Assembly (NCBI GenBank): GCA_944320775.1
Contig: CALUIV010000017.1
Coordinates: 1 to 61,546, forward strand
Origin: an uncultured Paraprevotella sp.
GTDB lineage: Bacteria > Bacteroidota > Bacteroidia > Bacteroidales > Bacteroidaceae
Reading direction: 5' to 3'
DNA length: 61,546 nt
Shown here: one piece after another, positions 54,332-61,546 of the stretch
Numbering within the stretch: the stretch's first letter is position 1
Layout: every line of letters starts with the position of its first letter
Made by a program: the position numbers and the translations under genes
Notes under the pieces: model-generated
Seen by the model: only the letters and a program-made list of their open reading frames with translations
Told to the model about the DNA's origin: nothing
Databases searched by the model: none

Positions 54332-55605
54332 TATTTTACAAAAATTAACTCAAAGATATGTTTTCCACCGTCAAAACGATAATCAATCCCTATCTGATAA
54401 CATTCCGCAATGGATTTCACGATAGCCAGACCGAGTCCGTTCGATTCTTTCTTTCCATCAGGATCCTGATAAAAACGTCGGAATATCAAATTCGGATCCA
54501 ATGGTTTCTCTCCACAGTTCATCACGGCAAACCGCTGTCCGGTTACCAGGACCGTCACCTCCTGCCCCGGCTTCGAATGCCCCATTGCATTCCGCACCAG
54601 ATTACCGACCAGAACATGTGCCAGCGATTCATCCATCTCGACTATGCATTTACCTTCCTCGCGCAGCAGACAACGAATCTCCCGTTCTTCATACAGTTCA
54701 TCCATCTGACGAACGATTTCCGAAGCCAGCCGGTTCAGATCCACCGGCACCTTCTCCGTGAACTGCCCGTTGCTGATACGCGACAGCAGCAACAGCGATT
54801 TGTTCAGTTTCACCACCCGTGCCAGCGTTTCAAACATATCGCCCACATACTGCAACTGCGTCTCCGTCATTCCTTCCGTATCGGCCAGCAGCTCCAGTTT
54901 TCCGCGAATCACGGCCAAAGGTGTCTGCAACTCATGTGAAGCGTTCTCGATAAACTGTTTCTGTTCTTCATAAGCAGTCTGTGCTCTTTGGGCCATATCA
55001 AGTGCGGCAGCATTCAAGATACGAAACTCACGTACCGGACTCTCACGATTCAACGGCGGTACCGGTTTTCCGGGAGTCAGCCGCTCCAGCCAGTCGAGCA
55101 ACAGACGTAAGGGCCGGAACACTTTCTGCAAAACCAGCCGTGTTCCAATCGTAATACAAAGCATCACGACTACATAAAGCACTACGAGTGCCCACCAGAT
55201 AGCCCGGACCATATCATCGCGTTCCAGCGTAGAGATACGCAACTCCAGTTCATAAAACCGGTCATCGGCCGTGCGGAAACAAGTCTTCATCACACGTATT
55301 GGCTCAAATTCATCTTCGGTAGCTATATATAAGGTAGAATCGTAATAAGTTTCCCGATAGCTCACAGCCTCTTCAGGCGTGATTTCCCGAAAAGCATAGC
55401 GTTGCATGATCGAATCATTCGACTGCAGAATTTCCGGATGAGCCAAAACCTTTCCTACTACAATCTCCCGGGTATTGGCCAGCGTATCGTCCGTCTCGTC
55501 CATCACTTCGTGAATGATAAGAAAATAGAACACAGTGCCCCACAATGCCATGAGCAACAGAATCACCAGCGACAGATTCCGATTTGTATAATGCAACAGG
55601 TTCAT
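54331..55605 (-). CDS. Sensor histidine kinase
   Basis: 424 residues. TM1 (about 10-31), a periplasmic sensor region of ~105 residues, TM2 (about 134-155), a HAMP-like linker, the phosphoacceptor H-box NASHELQTPLAV (His224) and the ATPase domain (LVGNLVRNAMGHS, SNGLGLAIVKSIAECY). No known sensor domain is recognised in the periplasmic part. Its start overlaps the response-regulator stop by 4 nt (ATGA). It is followed by three secreted PepSY-like proteins that may be its targets or its signal modulators. Confidence 0.93.
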   Translation of the reverse strand: MNLLHYTNRNLSLVILLLMALWGTVFYFLIIHEVMDETDDTLANTREIVVGKVLAHPEILQSNDSIMQRYAFREITPEEAVSYRETYYDSTLYIATEDEFEPIRVMKTCFRTADDRFYELELRISTLERDDMVRAIWWALVVLYVVVMLCITIGTRLVLQKVFRPLRLLLDWLERLTPGKPVPPLNRESPVREFRILNAAALDMAQRAQTAYEEQKQFIENASHELQTPLAVIRGKLELLADTEGMTETQLQYVGDMFETLARVVKLNKSLLLLSRISNGQFTEKVPVDLNRLASEIVRQMDELYEEREIRCLLREEGKCIVEMDESLAHVLVGNLVRNAMGHSKPGQEVTVLVTGQRFAVMNCGEKPLDPNLIFRRFYQDPDGKKESNGLGLAIVKSIAECYQIGIDYRFDGGKHIFELIFVK

Positions 55606-56285
55606 GGTGCTATCAGTTTATAACCAAATCCGTATACAGCCTTGATCTCCACATCCGCTCCGGCTGTCTTCATCTTTTTCCGCAGATTTTTCACCTGCGA
55701 ATAGATAAAGTCCAGACTGTCTGCCTGATCAATATCATCTCCCCAGACCGACTCGGCCAAAGATGTTTTATTAATGAGCCGGTTCGGATTGCTCACGAAA
55801 TAATAGAGCAGGTCAAATTCTTTCCGGTTCAGTACCAAATCCTGCCCGTTCACTTCCACCTGACGTTTGTCGGGATACAGCGTCAGGTTGCCAAGCACGA
55901 TACTCGTATCGCCCCGTGCCTTTTTCCGCCGCAGGAGCGACTTCACACGGGCATTCAGTTCGGCCAGATGAAACGGTTTGGCCAGATAGTCATCGGCCCC
56001 CATATCGAGTCCCTTAATTTTATCTTCCACAGAGTCTTTGGCCGATATAATGATCACACTCTCCTGCTTGCGCATCCGTTTCAAAGCCGAAAGCACCGAC
56101 AACCCACTGCCACCGGGCAACATAATATCCAGCAGTACACAGTCATAATCATAATCGTTGATCTTGTCCATTGCCGTACGATAATCGGCAGCACATTCCA
56201 CGACAAAACGCTCCTTCATCAACGACTCGCGCACCGTATTGCGCAAATCCTCTTCATCTTCAATCAACAATATTTTCATATACAT
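55602..56285 (-). CDS. OmpR-family response regulator
   Basis: 227 residues; the Met at residue 3 (MKILLIEDEED) is an equally good start. Receiver domain with the phosphoacceptor Asp53 (LLDIMLPGGSG) and Lys near PFHLAELNARVKSLLRR, then a winged-helix trans-activation domain (FDLLYYFVSNPNRLINKTSL ... VYGFGYKL). Cognate partner of the overlapping kinase gene. The thioesterase gene lies 18 nt upstream on the same strand. Confidence 0.95.
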   Translation of the reverse strand: MYMKILLIEDEEDLRNTVRESLMKERFVVECAADYRTAMDKINDYDYDCVLLDIMLPGGSGLSVLSALKRMRKQESVIIISAKDSVEDKIKGLDMGADDYLAKPFHLAELNARVKSLLRRKKARGDTSIVLGNLTLYPDKRQVEVNGQDLVLNRKEFDLLYYFVSNPNRLINKTSLAESVWGDDIDQADSLDFIYSQVKNLRKKMKTAGADVEIKAVYGFGYKLIAP

Positions 56286-56303
56286 CTCCTTTTTTAAGCC
56301 ACA

Positions 56304-56714
56304 CTACATCAAGCCATCCACCGGCAAAGCATCGTTCTTGCGGTAACCGCTGCTGGTCATCATGGCAATCAGTTCGCCCTTTTCATCCGACAGACGTACT
56401 TCGATAAACGGAACACGCCGGTGCGGATAGACTTCACGCGCATCGGCATAGACAAATCCACTGCTCACAGCACGCAAAAACGTCATATTCGCATTCAGCG
56501 AAAGAGTCAGGTTCTTCCGGCTGTTTGCCACTGCCGCAAAAGCCAGATCGGCCAGCGTAAATAACGCGCCCCCCTGACAGACTCCACCAGCATTCAGATG
56601 TTCCGGAGTGACTTCCATACGGGCCCGTGCATATCCAGGCTCCACAACCAGCAACTCCACCCCCGCACGGGCTGCAAAAATATCATTTTTCAAAAGTTCC
56701 TTTAAAGTTTGCAT
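56304..56714 (-). CDS. PaaI-type hotdog-fold thioesterase
   Basis: 136 residues. Hotdog motif HLNAGGVCQGGALFTLADLA, in which the HxNxxGxxxGG pattern carries the catalytic Asn/Asp region, and TFLRAVSSGFVYADAREV. Cytosolic enzymes of this type hydrolyse small acyl-CoA thioesters, often aromatic. It is the first gene of a possible minus-strand run with the two-component system (18-nt gap); a functional link is not evident. Confidence 0.88.
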   Translation of the reverse strand: MQTLKELLKNDIFAARAGVELLVVEPGYARARMEVTPEHLNAGGVCQGGALFTLADLAFAAVANSRKNLTLSLNANMTFLRAVSSGFVYADAREVYPHRRVPFIEVRLSDEKGELIAMMTSSGYRKNDALPVDGLM

Positions 56715-56828
56715 CGCTTTTTCAATTTATTATCCACCATAACATTCTTTTGGCAGGTAAATATAAACAAATCCCACGTGAATATCAAACGTATTTCTTT
56801 TTTATATGGGGAATTCAAAGGATTATGC

Positions 56829-56836
56829 TAAATTTG
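56829..56836 (+). promoter_or_regulatory. -7 promoter element of the GH2 gene
   Basis: TAAATTTG, 26 nt before the ATG at 56863. It lies inside an upstream in-frame stretch and therefore excludes the longer start at 56806. Confidence 0.5.
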
Positions 56837-56862
56837 TATCACCCTTAAAACCGAAAAACAAA

Positions 56863-58926
56863 ATGCAACGAAAACATTATTTACTGGTCATGCTGGCTTG
56901 CATGACACTCCCCTTACACAGCCAACGTCTCCAGCAACAACTGGACAAAGACTGGGATTTCCGCTTTTCACATCAAGTGGAAAGAGGATCGTCCATTCGT
57001 ATTGCAATCCCCCACACTTGGAATACCCAAGATGCCCTATCCGGAAAAATCGACTATAAACGCGGAATCGGCAACTATGAGCGAAAACTATATATTGACC
57101 CGCAATGGCAAGGGAAACGATTGTTCCTTCGTTTTGAGGGGGTCAACAGTGTGGCCGACGTCTTCCTCAACGGAAAATGTCTTGGTGAACACCGTGGTGG
57201 TTATAGCGCATTCGTTTTTGAGATTACAGACCGGGTAAACTACGGACAGACCAACACCCTGCTCGTCCGGGTAAGTAATGCCGAACGACTTGACGTAATG
57301 CCTCTCGTGGGCGATTTCAACATGTACGGTGGTATCTATCGGGATGTACATCTCATCGTCACAGATCCCACTTGTATTTCTCTGACCGATTATGCATCTC
57401 CTGGCGTTTATCTCACAACCAAACAGATCGGGAAAGACAGGGCCGAAGTGGCAGCCACAGTCCGCATTTCAAACCAGACCGACGCCCGGGAAATCATTCT
57501 TCGCGCAGAAGTCAAAGACCAAAATCATATAGTATGCAGCGAAGAACGCCAGATTGAACTGAAAGCATATGAAGAACTCAGCACCAATCTGCTTCTGAAT
57601 ATTCGTAACCCTCATTTATGGAATGGACGAAAAGATCCTTTTCTCTATCAGACGGAATTCACACTTTGGGCGGGCGGTCAATTACTCGATAAAGTAGTTC
57701 AGCCACTCGGTTTGCGCACCTATCGGGTCGATCCAGAGAAAGGATTTATCCTGAATGGCGAATCTCTGAAATTAAGAGGTGTCTGCCGTCATCAGGATCG
57801 GGCCGAAATCGGTAATGCCCTGCTCGATGAACATCATGAAGAAGATGTACAAATCATGTTGGAAATGGGAGCAAATGCCGTACGACTGGCTCATTATCAA
57901 CAGGCAGAAACTATGTATGACCTGACCGACAAACATGGATTGATTACCTGGGCCGAAATCCCCTTTGTCGGTCCCGGCGGTTATTTGGACAAAGGTTTTG
58001 TCGATCTGCCAGAATTCCGTGAAAACGGAAAGGAACAGTTGAAAGAACTGATTCGGCAAAACTACAATCACCCATCCATCTGTTTTTGGGGATTGTTCAA
58101 TGAACTGAAAGAATCGGGCGACAATCCGACAGCCTACGTTGAGGAACTCAACCAACTGGCTCATTCCGAAGATTCTGTACGTCCAACAACAGCGGCCAGC
58201 AACCAAAACGGTCAGCTCAATTTCATTACCGACTGTATTGCCTGGAACCGTTATGACGGTTGGTATGGTGGAGACCCGAACCAACTCGCCAAGTTTTTAG
58301 ACCGAACACACCGCGACCATCCGGAACTGTGTATCGGAATCAGCGAATATGGTGCCGGTGCCAGTATCTACCATCAGCAGGATACGCTGAAACAAACCGT
58401 TCCTGTCAGTTACTGGCATCCCGAAAACTGGCAAACCTACTATCACATGGCCAATTGGAAAATTCTGAACGAACGTCCTTTCGTCTGGGGAAGTTTCATC
58501 TGGAATCTCTTCGATTTCGGTGCCGCCCACCGACATGAAGGTGACCGAAACGGCATCAACGACAAAGGGCTCGTCACATTCGACCGAAAAAACAAGAAAG
58601 ATGCCTTCTATTTCTATAAGGCTAACTGGAATCCCGAACCGATGCTCCATCTCACCGGAAAACGGAACCATCGCAGCACAACAGGTAAAAGAGACATTAT
58701 GGCCTTCACGAACAGAAAGGAAGTAGAACTGCTGGTCAACGGGCAATCGATCGGTAAAGCCATCCCGGACACATACGCTACTGTTATCTGGAAAAACGTA
58801 GCATTGCAACCCGGAAAAAATGAGATTCAGGTCCGGACAACAGATCGCGGGAAAACTTTAACTGATCATGCTGAAATATATGTCGAAAAAACAAAACTGA
58901 CGACAGAAAAATTACAAAAAAAATAA
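56863..58926 (+). CDS. Glycoside hydrolase family 2 (beta-galactosidase-like)
   Basis: 687 residues from the ATG at 56863, signal peptide to about LPLHSQ, so periplasmic or exported. Sugar-binding jelly-roll domain (LFLRFEGVNSVADVFLNGK, GGYSAFVFEIT), Ig-like domain, and the TIM barrel with the acid/base in GLFNELKES (Glu414) and the nucleophile in ISEYGAG (Glu495). A short C-terminal domain follows (VELLVNGQSIGKA). Substrate may be a beta-galactoside, beta-mannoside or beta-glucuronide; the sequence alone does not decide. It is followed 19 nt later by the M28 peptidase. Confidence 0.92.
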   Translation: MQRKHYLLVMLACMTLPLHSQRLQQQLDKDWDFRFSHQVERGSSIRIAIPHTWNTQDALSGKIDYKRGIGNYERKLYIDPQWQGKRLFLRFEGVNSVADVFLNGKCLGEHRGGYSAFVFEITDRVNYGQTNTLLVRVSNAERLDVMPLVGDFNMYGGIYRDVHLIVTDPTCISLTDYASPGVYLTTKQIGKDRAEVAATVRISNQTDAREIILRAEVKDQNHIVCSEERQIELKAYEELSTNLLLNIRNPHLWNGRKDPFLYQTEFTLWAGGQLLDKVVQPLGLRTYRVDPEKGFILNGESLKLRGVCRHQDRAEIGNALLDEHHEEDVQIMLEMGANAVRLAHYQQAETMYDLTDKHGLITWAEIPFVGPGGYLDKGFVDLPEFRENGKEQLKELIRQNYNHPSICFWGLFNELKESGDNPTAYVEELNQLAHSEDSVRPTTAASNQNGQLNFITDCIAWNRYDGWYGGDPNQLAKFLDRTHRDHPELCIGISEYGAGASIYHQQDTLKQTVPVSYWHPENWQTYYHMANWKILNERPFVWGSFIWNLFDFGAAHRHEGDRNGINDKGLVTFDRKNKKDAFYFYKANWNPEPMLHLTGKRNHRSTTGKRDIMAFTNRKEVELLVNGQSIGKAIPDTYATVIWKNVALQPGKNEIQVRTTDRGKTLTDHAEIYVEKTKLTTEKLQKK

Positions 58927-58945
58927 TTCCATAATACACCAAACA

Positions 58946-59959
58946 ATGATCAAAAAATATCTCCACATACTGACATTTCTATGCTGCACATTTACCGCCA
59001 TACCCTCACTTCATGCGGAAACTCCCGAAGAACGCGGACTGAAAACCATCAATCGTGAAACCGCCGAAGCTCATATCGGTTTTCTGGCTTGCGACGAACT
59101 GCTCGGTCGCGAAGCCGGAACGCGCGAAGGCCGGCTGGCGGGCCAGTATCTGATAGCCCAGCTCCGTTCTCTGGGTATCCGTCCGCTCTATGGGACCTAT
59201 ACCGATGCTTTCGAAGCCAGCAAGCCGAAAGGCCCCAAAGCACGGGGTACCTGGCAAATCCACCCCGACTCTATAGCTGCACTGAAACAATCCGGAGCTG
59301 TACACCAAAACCTTTCGCTCAACAACATTTTGGGCCTGATCGAAGGCAAAAATCCAGATGAATACGTCATCATCGGTGCCCACTATGACCACCTGGGCTA
59401 TGATCCGTTCCTTGCCGGCGACCAGATTTACAACGGCGCCGACGACAACGCCTCTGGCGTATCGGCCGTACTCCAAGTTGCACGGGCTTTCCTGGCCACC
59501 GGAAAACAACCGAAACGCAGTGTCATCTTCGCCTTTTGGGACGGTGAGGAAAAAGGACTGTTAGGGTCAGCATCATTCGTACTCCGTTTTCCAAAAATCA
59601 AGCAAGTCAAAGGTTATATTAACTTCGACATGATCGGCCGTAACAAGGACGAACAACATCCGGAACACGTGACCTATTTCTATACGGAATCTCATCCGGA
59701 ATTCGGAGAATGGCTGAAAACAGACATCCGCAAATACGACCTGAAACTGACTCCCGACTATCGTCCGTGGGACAAACCCTTCGGTGGCAGCGACAACGGT
59801 TCGTTTGCCCTGCAGAACATACCCATCATCTGGTACCATACGGAAGGGCACCCCGATTATCATCAACCCGGCGATCATGCCGAACGGATCAATTGGGACA
59901 AAGTAGTAGATATTACAAAATCTTCTTTCCTGAACCTTTGGCGTATGGCCAACGAATAA
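58946..59959 (+). CDS. Secreted M28 family zinc aminopeptidase
   Basis: 337 residues with a signal peptide ending near SLHAET. All co-catalytic zinc ligands of M28 are recognisable: His and neighbours in GAHYDHLGY, the bridging Asp in NGADDNASGVSA, the Glu pair in WDGEEKGLLGS, the Asp in NFDMIGRNKDE, and the final His in WYHTEGHPDYHQPGDH. It removes N-terminal amino acids from peptides in the periplasm. It lies 19 nt after GH2 and 11 nt before the transglutaminase-like gene; the three probably share a transcript. Confidence 0.93.
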   Translation: MIKKYLHILTFLCCTFTAIPSLHAETPEERGLKTINRETAEAHIGFLACDELLGREAGTREGRLAGQYLIAQLRSLGIRPLYGTYTDAFEASKPKGPKARGTWQIHPDSIAALKQSGAVHQNLSLNNILGLIEGKNPDEYVIIGAHYDHLGYDPFLAGDQIYNGADDNASGVSAVLQVARAFLATGKQPKRSVIFAFWDGEEKGLLGSASFVLRFPKIKQVKGYINFDMIGRNKDEQHPEHVTYFYTESHPEFGEWLKTDIRKYDLKLTPDYRPWDKPFGGSDNGSFALQNIPIIWYHTEGHPDYHQPGDHAERINWDKVVDITKSSFLNLWRMANE

Positions 59960-59970
59960 AAACATAAACC

Positions 59971-61170
59971 ATGATTACCATACAAATCCAGACCGGAGCC
60001 CTCAAACGGCTTTCCCTTTTCCTGCTCACACTTGCCCTGATTGTCGGCGGTGTTTTCTTTACGACCCGCTACGTCGTCCAGCGACAGGACTTTGAAATCG
60101 TAGACGACCTGGGCGGCAATATTTTCCCGTCAGCCATATTGTCCACTGCCACGACAGATGCTCAAATCATCCTGCCGGTAGATTCAGTTTATCTGGGCAA
60201 TCCGAAATCGAACATCGCCATCCGAATCACGGCACCGACCCAAAACAGTCGTATTCGCATCACGGTGGATGAAACCCCTTTCTATCGGACTTCCGTATCC
60301 GAATTCATCCTGCCGGAGAAATACAAAACCTATGCCATCTATCCGGACCTGCTCTGGAATTACAAAGCCCTGCTCGACAATGAACAGGCCATTCCGATTA
60401 ATTTCACCGTACGGGTTGAAATGAACGGCATCGAACTGGGCCAGCAGACACGCACCTTTTCCGTGCGCGGTATCAACGAATGTCTGTTAGGTTATATCGA
60501 CCGCAACAACAAATATCAGACCACCTATATCTTCTTTGCCGCCTACGTCAACGAAGACCATCCGCTCATCGACGAAGTACTCCGCGAAGCGCTCAACACG
60601 CGCATCGTCAACCGTTTCCTCGGCTACCAGAGTTCGAAGAAAGATTATGTTGACAAGCAAGTATATGCCTTGTGGAATGTCTTGCAAAAACGACATTTCC
60701 GTTACAGCTCCGTGTCGAACAGCAGCCTTTCGAGCAATGTTATTTTTTCACAACGGGTACGCGCTTTCGGCGATGCCCTGCATTCATCGCAGATCAACTG
60801 TGTAGACGGCAGTGTCCTGTTTGCCTCTCTGCTCCGGGCCATCAACATCGACCCGGTTCTGGTACGTATTCCGGGGCACATGTTTGTGGGTTATTACACG
60901 GACAACAGTCACAAAGACATCCACTTTCTGGAAACTACGATGATCGGCGATGTCAACCTCGACGACTATTTCCCCGAAGAGAAACTCGATTCGACCATGG
61001 TCGGTAAAAGCCAGAACGAAATGTCACTACTCACCTTCGAAAAATCACGGGAATATGCCGAAAAGAAATATCAAAGCCACGAACAGGGATTCAAAACCGA
61101 TGTCAAGAAATATATGTTTCTGGAGATATCCCGCGGTGTGCGCAAGATGATTCAGCCGATAGGAAGATAA
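59971..61170 (+). CDS. Membrane-anchored transglutaminase-like protein
   Basis: 399 residues. One N-terminal membrane helix (LSLFLLTLALIVGGVFFTT), an Ig-like beta domain (about 50-170), then a papain/transglutaminase-like domain. The likely Cys277 is in INCVDGSVLFASLL, His303 in IPGHMFVGYY, and the third residue near HFLETT (Glu321). Bacterial homologs are mostly proteases or of unknown activity. It is the last gene of the GH2-M28 run, ending 24 nt before a strong hairpin. Confidence 0.75.
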   Translation: MITIQIQTGALKRLSLFLLTLALIVGGVFFTTRYVVQRQDFEIVDDLGGNIFPSAILSTATTDAQIILPVDSVYLGNPKSNIAIRITAPTQNSRIRITVDETPFYRTSVSEFILPEKYKTYAIYPDLLWNYKALLDNEQAIPINFTVRVEMNGIELGQQTRTFSVRGINECLLGYIDRNNKYQTTYIFFAAYVNEDHPLIDEVLREALNTRIVNRFLGYQSSKKDYVDKQVYALWNVLQKRHFRYSSVSNSSLSSNVIFSQRVRAFGDALHSSQINCVDGSVLFASLLRAINIDPVLVRIPGHMFVGYYTDNSHKDIHFLETTMIGDVNLDDYFPEEKLDSTMVGKSQNEMSLLTFEKSREYAEKKYQSHEQGFKTDVKKYMFLEISRGVRKMIQPIGR

Positions 61171-61194
61171 AAATGCCATGTTATGAAAACTGGA

Positions 61195-61230
61195 AATAGC
61201 CTAATATTCAGTATAGAATATTAGGCTATT
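61195..61230 (+). terminator. Terminator hairpin after the transglutaminase-like gene
   Basis: AATAGCCTAATATTC (61195-61209) pairs perfectly with GAATATTAGGCTATT (61216-61230), 6-nt loop. The following sequence is AT-rich rather than a pure T-tract. Confidence 0.7.
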
Positions 61231-61546
61231 ATATCAGTTAGTAATTATATATCATTAGTTATCAATAATATAAATGCATTTTTGAGAGTTGTAGATAACA
61301 AAATAGCACCAAATCTATTCGCTGTTAAATTACCGGACGAATGCTGTCCACTCAAGGTGCAACAAAGGAATGGATAGGTACAAAATGGCATTCCACAAGA
61401 TGTTGTCGGAGCAAGATGAGGGAAAATGGAAAGGCAAGGTATGGTCGTAGACCAGTTTCCACCTTTTCTTTTCCCTTCAAGATAGGTATGTGACTTAATA
61501 TATTTTATTATCAGATATATAATACGGCAAATACCTAATTGAATAA
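61231..61546. other. Gene-poor end of window with a long imperfect inverted repeat
   Basis: No confident gene in 316 nt. At 61418-61478 arms of about 29 nt pair imperfectly around a GTA loop (core TGGTC-GTA-GACCA; outer AGGGAAAA with TTTTCCCT). A 26-codon frame (61370-61450, MDRYKMAFHKMLSEQDEGKW...) overlaps the left arm but has no support. It could be the edge of a mobile element or an RNA gene continuing outside the window. Confidence 0.4.

Noticed and set aside
61370-61450. 26-codon frame starting MDRYKMAFHKM
   Set aside because: Too short, no partner gene, and its 3' part lies in an inverted repeat that explains the sequence better.
1-61546. CRISPR arrays, tRNA or rRNA genes
   Set aside because: No regularly spaced direct repeats, no CCA-adjacent cloverleaf or rRNA signature was seen on reading both strands by eye.

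Overview
The window looks like chromosome of a gut-type Bacteroidales bacterium (Bacteroides/Parabacteroides relatives; genus not resolved). The basis is a SusC/SusD pair, GH3, GH97 and GH2 enzymes, DUF5074/BtuG-type surface propellers, a fimbrillin/GLUG-type lipoprotein, short 5' leaders without clear Shine-Dalgarno sites, and many copies of the Bacteroidetes promoter (TTTG, about 19-20 nt, TAnnTTTG). No rRNA, tRNA, CRISPR array, phage or intact insertion sequence was found.

Layout. 1-8.2 kb: a GH3 glycosidase cut by the window edge (minus), a secreted S9 dipeptidyl-peptidase-like enzyme and a large SNF2-type ATPase (plus). 8.2-10.5 kb: an AT-rich GLUG-repeat lipoprotein preceded by a 47-residue peptide gene. 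10.5-20.6 kb: an [FeFe]-hydrogenase system, with hydE-hydG-hydF on the minus strand and a monomeric hydrogenase on the plus strand, separated by a SusCD nutrient-uptake pair. 20.7-26.6 kb: patatin phospholipase, methyltransferase, HdeD-like membrane protein, lipoprotein thioredoxin and GH97 glycosidase. 26.7-34 kb: serB, histidine phosphatase and glycerate kinase, then mfd (convergent) and a dolichol-phosphate-mannose-synthase-like glycosyltransferase. 34-45 kb: a Spy/DUF4890-like gene broken by an amber codon, nitroreductase, aquaporin, Mpv17-like and NUDIX proteins, a class A beta-lactamase overlapping corA, a stand-alone LytTR regulator overlapping a membrane-anchored phosphodiester-glycosidase-like protein, an NlpE-like lipoprotein, rmuC and a K+/H+ antiporter. 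45.2-52.7 kb: a cobalamin-riboswitch-controlled B12 acquisition operon (btuB, btuG, three more surface lipoproteins). 52.8-56.7 kb: a two-component system with three PepSY-like secreted proteins and a PaaI thioesterase. 56.8-61.2 kb: GH2 glycosidase, M28 peptidase and a transglutaminase-like protein.

The most unusual signal not explained by genes is a family of three dispersed 150-185 bp intergenic repeats (about 8.1, 34.1 and 42.1 kb). All have the same orientation, each lies just downstream of a plus-strand gene, and all carry a hairpin whose paired bases covary. They look like MITE-like elements that may serve as portable terminators or structured RNAs. Other leads are the LytTR/membrane-enzyme pair next to bla-corA, the expanded BtuG-type operon, the palindromic site midway between two divergent promoters at 22.5 kb, and a promoter nested inside a terminator hairpin at 41.15 kb.
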